Assembly: GCA_025210235.1 (NCBI GenBank)
Contig: JAOASG010000024.1
Span: forward strand, 113,546 to 177,545
Length of the DNA: 64,000 nucleotides
From: Vallitalea sp.
Lineage (GTDB): Bacteria; Bacillota; Clostridia; Lachnospirales; Vallitaleaceae
Direction of reading: 5' to 3'
Numbering within the stretch: position 1 is the first letter of the stretch; every line of letters starts with the position of its first letter. A model generated the notes under the pieces. It saw nothing but the letters and a program-made list of their open reading frames with translations. It had not been told where the DNA came from and made no database searches. Positions 48,670 to 59,328 of the stretch are shown here, one piece after another. The position numbers were made by a program, and so were the translations under genes.

Positions 48670-49839
48670 CTATACATAGGTGATAGATACTTCTTTCCCG
48701 ATATTTTCTAACTCGCTAGCAAGTTCACTAACTATTTTTAATTTAATATTTAAACTTGTAGGAAAGTTAGGATTCTGGTGAGCTGGATTAACAGCTTTTC
48801 CTACCCAAAAATGCACATGTGTACATTCATTAATTAGATAACTAGCTAATTTACTTGCACCATTATTATCTTCAAGATAAGTAGCTTTTGTAATAAAATC
48901 CTCTTTAGAATATTTTTTTAATAATTCTAAAGTTTGCTTTAAAGTGAGCACACCTTCAGTAACTAAGTCAATTCCATCCATATATGCCATTGGAGGAATA
49001 TCTTTTGTCATAGTATCTATATCAACATAGATTTCTCTATCTAATTCTCTAGCGGCTATATTTGCGGTTGTTCCTCCGCAAATAACTTTTTTACTATTAT
49101 TTTTAATTATTTTATTAATAACCCAAGTATCCATATCTTTATCTTCTGGTGGACCAGTAAATAAGTCTATATTTTCTATTTCACGAACTTTAATATTAAG
49201 TATTGTAGTATCGTCTCCAGGATGATTGCCATATAAGTTATTACAAACTCCAATGAAGTTTCCACTTATATTACGTGAAGTATTTTCTACTTTAGATAAA
49301 TCTCGTAAATAATCATTAATGTTTTCCCATTGCCAACCTAAATTAAGGAATGCACCAACACCTGCATGAACAGCACCATCACTACAAATTGCAATGTTAT
49401 CTCCTACCATTAGTTTGAAATTGCTTTCCAAAATGATTTTATCGTTTATAACTATTTTTCTTTTATTAAGAGGTAAGTCTTCCCCGTTACGATAAATAAA
49501 AATCGGTGGATTATCATATTCTGCTATATACACTTCTCCAGAGGAATCAATTTTTATCATTGTAAAAGTAGAATAAGCAAGTTTTCTAACATGACATTCA
49601 GGAAGAGTATTCATTATTGTATCTACAGTATCTTTAATACTTGCGCCTTCTTTTAACATTGTAGCAGCAATTTTAGCGGTTAAAGTAGCAAGTATATTAG
49701 CTTTTACGCCACTACCAAGACCATCTGATAAAACTGCAATTATACTATCATCAGTCCTAATAATCTCTATTTTATCTCCACAAAGTTGTTCTCCAAATTT
49801 ATTAATACTATTATGGAAAATATCTATAAAATATTTCAC
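48670..49839 (-). CDS. SpoIIE/PP2C-type phosphatase of the sensory hydrogenase
   Basis: 389 residues. PP2C/SpoIIE features are IIAVLSDGLGSGVKANILAT near residue 32 and IAICSDGAVHAGVGA near 155. The C-terminal 150 residues are a hydrogenase-locus extension without a name. Such phosphatases are encoded beside PAS-containing hydrogenases in other Clostridia and are thought to relay the H2 or redox signal through serine/threonine dephosphorylation. It begins with GTG overlapping the hydrogenase stop by 4 bases (GTGA), so the two are translationally coupled. Confidence 0.88.
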   Translation of the reverse strand: MKYFIDIFHNSINKFGEQLCGDKIEIIRTDDSIIAVLSDGLGSGVKANILATLTAKIAATMLKEGASIKDTVDTIMNTLPECHVRKLAYSTFTMIKIDSSGEVYIAEYDNPPIFIYRNGEDLPLNKRKIVINDKIILESNFKLMVGDNIAICSDGAVHAGVGAFLNLGWQWENINDYLRDLSKVENTSRNISGNFIGVCNNLYGNHPGDDTTILNIKVREIENIDLFTGPPEDKDMDTWVINKIIKNNSKKVICGGTTANIAARELDREIYVDIDTMTKDIPPMAYMDGIDLVTEGVLTLKQTLELLKKYSKEDFITKATYLEDNNGASKLASYLINECTHVHFWVGKAVNPAHQNPNFPTSLNIKLKIVSELASELENIGKEVSITYV

Positions 49840-51554
49840 TTCATGACACCTTCTTCGCCTAAAACGATTTGTTGTAATTTCATTAATGTTATTTTTGTCT
49901 CAGCTGTTGTTTCGCCTAGGAGACTAGCTATTTCTTGAGCTACACGCATTTGCTTTTCTATAACATTATCTGCAATTTCAAGAGTGTTTTTCTTAAGTTT
50001 AATAAGTTCCTGATTTTTCTTTTCTAATTTGGTAACATCGTAAAAAATAGCCATAATTAAATTTTGTTTTGGTAAATACAAAATAGTTTCATTAACGATT
50101 AAGTTATAATGATTATATACTACTTTTTTATTAATGATATTTTCCTTTGTTGTAGATACATATTTAAAATCTGAATCATCTATAAATGTGGATAAAGGTT
50201 TACCTTTTGATAATTTGGGGTCAATAAGAAAAGCATTTTCACAAGCAGGGTTTATATCAACTATATTAAGGTTTTCATCTAATAAAAATATCATATTAGG
50301 AGTACTTTCAAAAATAATATTTGACAATTTTTCTGCTTTACTTCTCATATAAGGAATACACATCTCTGGTTCTGACATGCCTTCAAAAACAGCTTGAGCT
50401 TTTTCACGACAAGTATTGTATCCGCAAGCCCCACAATTGAGCTCATCTTCTTGTACTACTTTCCCCATAGATTTTAATATTTTTTTTATTTCTTCTTCAG
50501 AAGCTATATTTTTACTAACAATAGTATTTGATGAAAAGCTACGATTGTATATTGTTTTATTCAATAATTGATATTCAAGTTTGTCACTTGTTTTATCAAG
50601 ATAATCATCTACATGTAATTTTCTAATAAGTACATTCTCAGTGCTTTTACCAATTGCTGGTCCATTAATGCAACCATTTGTACATATATTTGCTTCAATA
50701 AATAATTTATTAATACTATCTTGTTTTAGAGTTTCAAATAAATTTTTGCAATTTTCTATTCCTGTAACACTAATTGAACGAAACCCATTAGCTTCAATAC
50801 TTTTAGTAATTCCTTTTAATATACCACCTTCTAAAGGATACCTTTGCCCATATTCAGATGCAGAAGAATCTAATTCTGATGGTTGAAGATTATTAGGGTT
50901 TATACCTTCTTCCATTAACCAAGTATCAAGCTCTTCAAAGGAGAGTATAGCATCAATATCTCCAGATTCTTGATAACCAAAAGCTTCACATCTCTTAGAG
51001 ATACATGGTCCTACAAAAGTAATAAATGAATCTTTTCCATATTTTTCTTTTAAAATAAAACTATGTGCAATCATAGGAGATACAACAGGAAGTAAATAAG
51101 GTAATAATTCAGGATAATATCTTTGAATTAATAAATTTACAGAAGGACAGCATGAAGTGATTAAGTTCTTTTTATCTTTATTATCATTCATATATTTTTT
51201 ATATAAATCACTTACAATTTCTGCACCTATTGCGGTTTCTTCAATAACTTGGAAACCTAGGGCTCTAAGAGAAGCAATAAGTTTTTTAGGGTTTTTATAT
51301 ATCCCACTATAGGATGGAGCTAGAGATACAATCATTTTTTTATTATTATGTATTGATTCTTTAATATTATCTAAATCGCTTTTAATGTTTCTTGCATTTT
51401 GTGGACAGACAACAAAACATTGTCCACATCCAATACAGTTTTCTTCCATAATTTGAGCTTGGTCATTTACTATTCTAATTGCTTTTACATGACAGTTCCT
51501 AACACATTTATAGCAATTTTTACAATTTGCAGGTAAAAAGTCCATTATTTTCAT
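49836..51554 (-). CDS. hydS: Sensory [FeFe] hydrogenase with PAS domain (HydS, group C)
   Basis: 572 residues. N-terminal ferredoxin domain (CKNCYKCVRNCHVKAI, CIGCGQCFVVCPQNAR), then the H-domain with TSCCPSVN (L1), GPCISKRCE (L2) and ANICTNGCINGP (L3). A four-Cys Fe-S module (ELNCGACGYNTCREKAQAVF ... EMCIPYM) near 375-410 links to a PAS domain (about 420-520) and a C-terminal helix. This is the group C sensory layout: the H-cluster probably senses H2 and passes the signal through PAS to the coupled phosphatase. The L3 Met-Ala of catalytic enzymes is replaced by Asn-Ile, consistent with low turnover. Confidence 0.92.
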   Translation of the reverse strand: MKIMDFLPANCKNCYKCVRNCHVKAIRIVNDQAQIMEENCIGCGQCFVVCPQNARNIKSDLDNIKESIHNNKKMIVSLAPSYSGIYKNPKKLIASLRALGFQVIEETAIGAEIVSDLYKKYMNDNKDKKNLITSCCPSVNLLIQRYYPELLPYLLPVVSPMIAHSFILKEKYGKDSFITFVGPCISKRCEAFGYQESGDIDAILSFEELDTWLMEEGINPNNLQPSELDSSASEYGQRYPLEGGILKGITKSIEANGFRSISVTGIENCKNLFETLKQDSINKLFIEANICTNGCINGPAIGKSTENVLIRKLHVDDYLDKTSDKLEYQLLNKTIYNRSFSSNTIVSKNIASEEEIKKILKSMGKVVQEDELNCGACGYNTCREKAQAVFEGMSEPEMCIPYMRSKAEKLSNIIFESTPNMIFLLDENLNIVDINPACENAFLIDPKLSKGKPLSTFIDDSDFKYVSTTKENIINKKVVYNHYNLIVNETILYLPKQNLIMAIFYDVTKLEKKNQELIKLKKNTLEIADNVIEKQMRVAQEIASLLGETTAETKITLMKLQQIVLGEEGVMK

Positions 51555-51600
51555 ATAAAAATCATCCTTTAATAAATTTTTGAGTGTTATTTAAGTTCTA

Positions 51601-51846
51601 TTAATCTATTTTTGGTACAATATGTTTGTTAAAAAATTCTTCTGTATTAGAAGGACTTACAGAAAATATTTCTTCATTTACTTTTACGGAAACTGCTTGA
51701 GTACATCTTCCTAAACAAAATGCACCTTTTATTTCTACTTTGTCTTCTAAGGAATTAATCTTAACTAATTCTTGGAGAGTAGAAATAACAGTATACGACC
51801 CTTTTAGGTGACAAGCACTACCTATACATATATTTATTGTTAACAT
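51601..51846 (-). CDS. Thioredoxin-like [2Fe-2S] ferredoxin
   Basis: 81 residues. CIGSACHLKGS and FCLGRCTQA supply the four cysteines of the NuoE/HydC-type [2Fe-2S] fold. It is the first gene of the hydrogenase operon and probably passes electrons to or from the hydrogenase proteins. Start at 51846 behind AAAAGGAGTGG; a longer ORF start is not needed. Confidence 0.9.
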   Translation of the reverse strand: MLTINICIGSACHLKGSYTVISTLQELVKINSLEDKVEIKGAFCLGRCTQAVSVKVNEEIFSVSPSNTEEFFNKHIVPKID

Positions 51847-51877
51847 TTTAACCACTCCTTTTAAAAATATAATGTTA

Positions 51878-51922
51878 AAAGTAATTGCAAAACTCATTCA
51901 ATCAAATCTTAAATACGATATA
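51878..51922 (-). repeat. Decayed MITE end in the hydrogenase leader
   Basis: AAGTAATTGCAAAACT followed by CATTCA and ATCTTAAATACGATAT lines up with the right end of the 119-bp MITE over about 43 bases, with a 1-base gap and about 75-80% identity by eye. The rest of the element is lost. It lies between the operon promoter and the first gene. Confidence 0.55.
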
Positions 51923-51969
51923 ACTATTAGTTTTAGATGATATTGATAATAATTTGAAACAATATATAT

Positions 51970-52020
51970 ATAGTAACATTAATTAAAAAAAAGTCAATGA
52001 TTTTGTTAATTAATTAACAT
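51970..52020 (-). promoter_or_regulatory. Hydrogenase operon promoter with Rex site
   Basis: TTGTTAATTAATTAACAT at 52003-52020 matches the Rex consensus TTGTTAANNNNTTAACAA at all but one position. Just downstream on the minus strand are TTGACT (51992-51997), 16 bases and TACTAT (51970-51975). Rex would link hydrogenase expression to the NADH/NAD+ ratio. The site lies 5 bp upstream of the -35 box rather than over it. Confidence 0.75.
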
Positions 52021-52047
52021 TCTCATTTACTACTTTGATATTAAGTT

Positions 52048-52115
52048 AAAATATTAAAGAAATAGCATTTACTCATCTTGTGGCTTCTTTATTTTTTGTT
52101 TCCATCAGTTTTCTT
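52048..52115. repeat. Partial copy of the outer arm of palindromic element 2
   Basis: A 27-base stretch, beginning AAAATATTAAAGAAATAGCA, matches 30086-30112 with one mismatch. Weaker similarity continues for about 40 more bases on the right. It shows that the outer arm of element 2 belongs to a dispersed sequence. Confidence 0.6.
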
Positions 52116-52194
52116 GATTAAATATTATTTAAGGTGTAATAATTAATATAAATTTGTTATAATTTATATTATTAAAACAACGGAGGACAAAAAC

Positions 52195-53631
52195 GTGAAA
52201 AAAATTATTATTACATTAGGATTAATAATATTAATTATTATTAGTTGCATATTATTAATAAAACCAAATTCAGAAACAATTAATAAGCAAATTACAATTG
52301 ATAATAAAAAGGACAAAGATACACAAGAAGAAATTAATGAGTTAAGTAAACAAGAAGAAACAAAAGTTATTGAAAATACTAGTAGTAATGATGAAAAGGT
52401 GAATAAATTTAATGAAGATTCATATGGTTATTTTATAAAACCAAAAAAGATAGATATAAATAATAAGTTTATCAATACTCTCATACAAAATAACTGGAGT
52501 GAAGAATCGATAAATCAATTATTAGGAAATTATGAAACTATTGAATCACGTTTTAATGATAGAAGTGTTGGTGGTACAGTTATGTACTATCAAACTTATT
52601 ATAATACTGGATTAAAGATTCAGTTTACATATAGACAAGAACAGTTTAATGACAAATCAACTAATAATATACATAATAATGTATATAGTCTAGTATATAA
52701 TAACAATTACAGTAAGAATATAATAGATGGTATTAATATGAAAACTTCATTAAAACAAATAGAAGAAAAATTTGGTTTTCCAAATTATAAAAATGCAGCA
52801 GTTGGGTTAAGAGGTTATAAATGTGAAAGGTTTTATTTGTTTTTTTACGGAAAAGAAAAGCTTGAAGAAGTAGTAATATATCCAATAATTAAATATGATA
52901 AAGCAGTTCTTAAAAAGGCAATTAAATCTTATAATGATACAAAGAATTCAGATGATTTTATAGAAAATCTTTGGAAAGATTATGATTATATGGAAGGAGA
53001 ATCTGCACTTGAATTTTATTGTTATGATAGCAGAGGTATTATGGTAGAAAGAGATGTTGCTTCTAATAATTTAAAATTAATAATCTATGGAAATTATGTA
53101 AATAATAATGATAATAGTTGCGCTATTTATTTATTGTTAGATCAAGATTCTATTGTTAATTGCGAACTAGATAGGATAAAAGAAAAAAATATATTAAAAG
53201 AAAAAATCGTTGAACAGGGGGAATTATCACCTAAAGGAGATAAAATATTAATTAATATATTTTCTATGTATACTGGAAATAGGATTAGTATATATGATAA
53301 AAATAATAATAAAATGTTATTAGAAAGATGGGGGATAAATCAATATTATTGGCTAAATAACAGATATATTGTGTATGATCAATTTAATAACTATAATGAT
53401 AAAAATAAGAGAAGTGGCATATTCATATATGATACTCTTTATGATGAGGAGATAGCTGTTGATATAGTAGATACTAATTCAAATGAATTTGAAGATAGAA
53501 GATATTCATTAATATCATCAGATAATTATAAAATTATTTATAGTTATGAAAATGATAAAGAACAAGAATTCATTGTTAAATATTTATTTAATGAGAATGG
53601 AGATTTAGTTTTAAATTTTAAAAATAATTAA
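52195..53631 (+). CDS. Secreted or membrane-anchored protein of unknown function
   Basis: 478 residues. An N-terminal hydrophobic segment (KKIIITLGLIILIIISCILL) acts as signal anchor; the SC could be a weak lipobox. A charged linker follows, then a soluble region rich in Tyr and Asn with no domain I recognise; the C-terminal 130 residues have propeller-like sheets (ISPKGDKIL-type and YWLNNRYIVYDQF). Begins with GTG, with GGAGG 9 bases upstream. Ends 48 bp before a strong terminator. Confidence 0.65.
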   Translation: MKKIIITLGLIILIIISCILLIKPNSETINKQITIDNKKDKDTQEEINELSKQEETKVIENTSSNDEKVNKFNEDSYGYFIKPKKIDINNKFINTLIQNNWSEESINQLLGNYETIESRFNDRSVGGTVMYYQTYYNTGLKIQFTYRQEQFNDKSTNNIHNNVYSLVYNNNYSKNIIDGINMKTSLKQIEEKFGFPNYKNAAVGLRGYKCERFYLFFYGKEKLEEVVIYPIIKYDKAVLKKAIKSYNDTKNSDDFIENLWKDYDYMEGESALEFYCYDSRGIMVERDVASNNLKLIIYGNYVNNNDNSCAIYLLLDQDSIVNCELDRIKEKNILKEKIVEQGELSPKGDKILINIFSMYTGNRISIYDKNNNKMLLERWGINQYYWLNNRYIVYDQFNNYNDKNKRSGIFIYDTLYDEEIAVDIVDTNSNEFEDRRYSLISSDNYKIIYSYENDKEQEFIVKYLFNENGDLVLNFKNN

Positions 53632-53678
53632 TAAAAAAATGTTTATTTTTTTATTAAAACAATGTATAATGTAATAAG

Positions 53679-53704
53679 AAAAAAGCGTGCTAAGCACGCT
53701 TTTT
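53679..53704 (+). terminator. Terminator or leader attenuator before the ABC-F gene
   Basis: AAAAAAGCGTGC-TAA-GCACGCTTTTT, a perfect stem with T-run, 48 bases after the preceding stop and 54 bases before the ABC-F start. A TATAAT at 53665-53670 lies just upstream of it, so it might alternatively act as an attenuator in the ABC-F leader. Confidence 0.85.
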
Positions 53705-53743
53705 ATTCTTGTGTGTATAAGGTTATTACTTTTTTAAAATTGA

Positions 53744-55378
<1,635 letters not shown>

Positions 55379-55514
55379 TATTATTACTGTTATAAAATGG
55401 TATAATAAGATTATTACCACAAAAGTAGAAATGACTAATTCTAAACAAGTATAGTAATTCTAAATTACAATATTTTGTATAGAAAGTCATACTAAATAAT
55501 AAAGCAGGTGACGT

Positions 55515-56408
55515 ATGATAGAATTAGGAAAAATTCAATTACTAACAGTTAAAAGACTTTCTCCAATTGGTATTTTTTTAGGGGAAGACAAACAGATGGA
55601 AGAAAAAGGTTTGATAACAGATAATTATTTAAAAGATGCTAATAAAAAGGATGTAGAAGAAATTTTATTACCTAAGAAACAAGTACCAGAAGGTATAAAA
55701 GTAGGACATCAATTAGAGGTTTTTGTTTATAAAGATTCGAAAGACAGACCAATTGCTACAACTAAAAAACCTAAAATGACATTGGGACAATTAGTTCCGT
55801 TAAGAGTTGTGCAAGTTACTAAGATAGGTGCTTTTCTGGATTGGGGACTAGAGAGAGACTTATTTTTACCATTTAGACAGCAAACAAGTAAAGTGGAGAT
55901 TAATAAAGAATACTTAGTATCATTATATATTGACAAAAGTAATAGATTATGTGCAACTATGGATATTGCTAAGTATCTTATCAACGAATCCCCATATAAA
56001 AAAGATGATGCTGTAAAAGGGATAGTTATAAGTGTTAAAGAAGAAATAGGTGCATTTGTAGCCATTGATAACAAATATAATGGTTTGGTTCCTAAAAACG
56101 AACTATTTAATACTATAAAATGTGGCGATGTCATTGAGGGACGGGTTACAAAAGTTAGAGAAGATGGTAAATTGAATATAAGTTTAAGAGCAAAAGCTTA
56201 TCTTCAAATGGATAAAGATTCTAAGATAATTATTGAGAAAATGAGTAATAATGGTGGAAAACTATTACTTAACGATAAGAGCTCACCAGAGAAAATAAAA
56301 AAAGAACTTAATATGAGTAAAAATGCTTTTAAAAGAGCTGTTGGGCGACTTTTGAAAGAAGGTAAAATTAAATTTATAGATAAAGGTATACAAAAAGTAA
56401 ATAACTAA
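55515..56408 (+). CDS. cvfB: S1-domain RNA-binding protein, CvfB family
   Basis: 297 residues with three S1-like domains and a C-terminal winged helix: GKIQLLTVKRLSPIGIFLG (domain 1), VPLRVVQVTKIGAFLDWGLE (domain 2), VKGIVISVKEEIGAFVAID (domain 3) and MSKNAFKRAVGRLLKEGKI (winged helix). CvfB homologues affect virulence gene expression in Staphylococcus through RNA binding. Start behind GCAGGTGACGT. Confidence 0.92.
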   Translation: MIELGKIQLLTVKRLSPIGIFLGEDKQMEEKGLITDNYLKDANKKDVEEILLPKKQVPEGIKVGHQLEVFVYKDSKDRPIATTKKPKMTLGQLVPLRVVQVTKIGAFLDWGLERDLFLPFRQQTSKVEINKEYLVSLYIDKSNRLCATMDIAKYLINESPYKKDDAVKGIVISVKEEIGAFVAIDNKYNGLVPKNELFNTIKCGDVIEGRVTKVREDGKLNISLRAKAYLQMDKDSKIIIEKMSNNGGKLLLNDKSSPEKIKKELNMSKNAFKRAVGRLLKEGKIKFIDKGIQKVNN

Positions 56409-56490
56409 ATCACTAGCCTAGCCAATGGGTATTTATGTATTCTAAACTTACATAAATAAATACCCATTGGTGGTATTAGACTAGCGATTT
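56407..56490. terminator. Long bidirectional terminator
   Basis: AAATCACTAG pairs with CTAGCGATTT at the base, and CCAATGGGTATTTATG with CATAAATAAATACCCATTGG higher up. Serves the convergent cvfB and azoreductase genes; a T-run follows on the plus strand. Confidence 0.85.
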
Positions 56491-56491
56491 T

Positions 56492-57139
56492 TTAGAAAAA
56501 TTCAATCATATCTTCAATATCTTCAGTAGCATGTTTAATTGCTTTTTCTTTTCCTGTAGATTTCTCATCTACACCTTCAACCAAAATTTTATAGAATTTG
56601 CTAATACCTAAAAACTTAAATATGTCGTGTAAGTAATTAGTACCATGATTCATTTTAGTGGATAGGAAAAAAGGAATATTAGCACCCGAAGACTGAATAT
56701 ATATCATTTTCCTTTTTTTATCATTAAGTAAGCCCTCAACCTTATTATTTTTTGTATCAATTTCAATTACTTTCCCATTTTGTATAATACAATCAAGATA
56801 TTGCTTAAGCATTGATGGGAAAAATACATTCCACATAGGTGCAGCAATAACATATTTATCTGCTCTTAAAAATTGATCACATAATTGTTTTATTTGATTC
56901 GCTTGATTTTTCTCTTCATCAGATAGTTGTTCATAATCTTCACCACTAACTAGTGTAGCCCTAGAAGTGAATATTTTGTAATTTACTCTAGGAATATCAT
57001 CAGTGTATAAATCTAATTCTTCTATTATGTCATCAGGATGTAGTTCTTTATACTTATTAATAAATATACGTCCTACAGTTTTACTAGTTGATAGATATTC
57101 AGGTTTTGAATTCACTGTAATATATAATAATGTTGCCAT
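56492..57139 (-). CDS. azoR: FMN-dependent NADH-azoreductase
   Basis: 215 residues, flavodoxin-like fold. LLYITVNSKPEYLSTSKTVG is the phosphate-binding loop for FMN; YVIAAPMWNVFFPSMLKQYL and IYIQSSGANIPFF are family hallmarks. Reduces azo compounds and quinones with NADH. AAAGGAG precedes the ATG. A MITE lies 32 bp upstream of its start and may affect its promoter. Confidence 0.92.
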   Translation of the reverse strand: MATLLYITVNSKPEYLSTSKTVGRIFINKYKELHPDDIIEELDLYTDDIPRVNYKIFTSRATLVSGEDYEQLSDEEKNQANQIKQLCDQFLRADKYVIAAPMWNVFFPSMLKQYLDCIIQNGKVIEIDTKNNKVEGLLNDKKRKMIYIQSSGANIPFFLSTKMNHGTNYLHDIFKFLGISKFYKILVEGVDEKSTGKEKAIKHATEDIEDMIEFF

Positions 57140-57170
57140 AAAATAACTCCTTTCTTACCTTGCGATTATA

Positions 57171-57289
57171 TAGGTAATTGCAAAACTAGGAATTATAATT
57201 CTTTACATACAATATGTATTTTTTATTAGGAGTGGGAACTCAACATATTGTATTAAAGAATCAACTGAATGTAGTTTTGCAATTACTTA
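57171..57289 (+). mobile_element. 119-bp MITE, copy C
   Basis: Ends TAGGTAATTGCAAAACTA and (reverse complement) TAAGTAATTGCAAAACTA, identical to copy B, with highly similar interior. Flanks TTGCGATTATA and TTGCAATTACT agree at 8 of 11 positions if offset by one base, so the target duplication is less clear than in copy B. No coding capacity. Confidence 0.88.
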
Positions 57290-57525
57290 ATTGCAATTAC
57301 TAGCTATATCCTAATTATAGTTTGGTGTAATAAGATTAAAATTAAACATTATTTATTAAAATATCTGTTATTTTGCCAAATACATTTAATTACTTGATAC
57401 CATTAATTAGATTAGTTAGGATGATGTTACCATATAAGGGTTGTTGAAAAGACTAAAATACTTTGATATAATATTATAAAGAGTAGGGAAAATTTAACAA
57501 ATATAATATGATAGGTGGCAAGGTT
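57290..57525. other. Intergenic region before the receptor-glycosyltransferase gene
   Basis: AT-rich, no gene. A TATAAT-like sequence (ATATAATATTATAAAG, 57467-57482) probably marks the promoter of the following gene. No operator or riboswitch is recognisable. Confidence 0.35.
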
Positions 57526-59298
57526 ATGACAAATAATGAACAATATTTTTGTAAATTTCTAAAAAACTATAATATTAAAAGTTCTATTATTCTATGTACT
57601 AGTTTAATTTGTAGCATAATTACATCACATTTAATATCAAATATTCTAGTTATAAGCCTTATTTCAGTAGCTATTTTAATAATAGGATTAGTATTGTTGA
57701 AGAAATTTAGTAGTAGTTATAATAAACTACAGGAAACACAGGAAACTTGTGAAAATGATGACTTGAAAGAAAGACTAAATAATCTATTAAAATCAGCTGA
57801 ACATGTTACTAAAAGTGGATTTGGCAAACAAATAAAAGTAGATTCTAATGATGAAATAGGTAAATTAGCAATTACATTTAATTATTTGTTAGATAATGTA
57901 GGAAGTTTTGTAAAAGAGTTGGATGAAATTTCAGATGAATCTTCAGACACAAGTAGAAATTTAGCTGATATTACACATAGAACTTCTTGTGTTATGCAAG
58001 AAGTATCTGCAACATTACAAGGATTAACTTCTAATACATCTGAATTAAATGGAAGTATAGAAGAAATTGCAGAAGGCGCAAAAAAAGTAGAAAACTTGAC
58101 AAAAGAAGGAATAGATTCTTTAAGAAACTTAGAATTAAAGATGGATAATATCGTTGATGATGCCAGTAAAGCCACTATTAGTATAAAAGAGTTACATAAT
58201 ACTTCTAATAAGATGCAGGGAATAATTGATGTTATATCTAATATTGCTAAGCAAACAAATTTATTAGCACTAAACGCTGCAATAGAAGCTGCTCGTGCGG
58301 GTGAGACAGGAAAAGGATTTGCTGTAGTAGCAGATGAAGTAAGACAGTTAGCAGGTAATACTCAAGAATCACTATTAAGTATTAGCGAACTCATTAGTTC
58401 GTTTTCCGAAGAAACAATTAAAACTGTTAACCTTATTGATTTAAATAATAAAGAAATTATTCAAGGCGGGGAAATTCTTGAAAGAACTTCTAATACATTT
58501 AATGTTATTGCTGAAAATATTTCAAATATGGTAATAGGAATTGAAAATTCAGTAAAGGCAAGTTCTCAGATTGCAAATGGAAGTAAGGAAATAACTTCAG
58601 CTACTAGTGTTCAAACAACTGCGATATCTGAAATAGCGGATTTATCACAAAAATTATCAAATATGTCAGAAGAGTTGAAATCAACATTAACTGATTCACA
58701 AATTGGAGGATCAAGTATTGATTTTGATTTATTATCTAATGATAACGAAATGAATTTAATTAGTCAAAACGATAAAAATCAACTTAGAAGAAGCATAGGT
58801 ATTGAGGATAATTTTGTTATCGGTATGATAGCTAGATTAGAACCAGTTAAAGGGTATAATTTCTTTATTAAAGGATTAAAACTTGTGTTAAAGGAACATA
58901 GTAACGCTAGATGTATTATAGTAGGAGATGGATCTTTAGAACATCAATTAAAAGAACAAGTTAAAAATGAACATTTATCTGATAAGATATTATTCCTTGG
59001 ATATAGAAAGGATATTCTTAAGTTACTATCTATTATGGATTTAGTTGTTTTAACTTCGGAAAAAGAAGGTATGCCACCAAAAATACTAATGGAAGCAATG
59101 GCTTCTAAGAAACCAATTGTAGCAACAGATGTTAAAGGTAATAAAATATTAGTAAATAATAATAAAAATGGTTTACTAGTAGAATATAATAATATTTCTC
59201 AACTTGCTCAGTCGATAGAATTTTTTGTTAAGAATCCAGATAAAGGTACTATATTTGGTAATAATGGAAGAAAATATTTAGAATCATTAATAAATTAA
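57526..59298 (+). CDS. Chemoreceptor signalling domain fused to GT4 glycosyltransferase half
   Basis: 590 residues. Two adjacent membrane helices (about 18-60) with only a tiny loop, so there is no outside sensor domain. A HAMP-like region ends in [20 protein letters not shown]. Then comes a methyl-accepting chemotaxis signalling domain with the conserved tip around Q243 ([36 protein letters not shown]). A linker at about 385-425 leads to the C-terminal half of a GT-B/GT4 glycosyltransferase (about 415-590). Its likely donor-binding residues R437 and K442 (ARLEPVKG) and E514/E523 ([10 protein letters not shown]) are present, though the two glutamates are one residue further apart than usual. 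The N-terminal acceptor half of GT-B is missing. The fusion is one uninterrupted frame. The ATG at 57526 has AGGTGG upstream. Confidence 0.85.
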   Translation: MTNNEQYFCKFLKNYNIKSSIILCTSLICSIITSHLISNILVISLISVAILIIGLVLLKKFSSSYNKLQETQETCENDDLKERLNNLLKSAEHVTKSGFGKQIKVDSNDEIGKLAITFNYLLDNVGSFVKELDEISDESSDTSRNLADITHRTSCVMQEVSATLQGLTSNTSELNGSIEEIAEGAKKVENLTKEGIDSLRNLELKMDNIVDDASKATISIKELHNTSNKMQGIIDVISNIAKQTNLLALNAAIEAARAGETGKGFAVVADEVRQLAGNTQESLLSISELISSFSEETIKTVNLIDLNNKEIIQGGEILERTSNTFNVIAENISNMVIGIENSVKASSQIANGSKEITSATSVQTTAISEIADLSQKLSNMSEELKSTLTDSQIGGSSIDFDLLSNDNEMNLISQNDKNQLRRSIGIEDNFVIGMIARLEPVKGYNFFIKGLKLVLKEHSNARCIIVGDGSLEHQLKEQVKNEHLSDKILFLGYRKDILKLLSIMDLVVLTSEKEGMPPKILMEAMASKKPIVATDVKGNKILVNNNKNGLLVEYNNISQLAQSIEFFVKNPDKGTIFGNNGRKYLESLIN

Positions 59299-59328
59299 TG
59301 ATAGGTAAGAGAAAGGAATGTAAATAAT

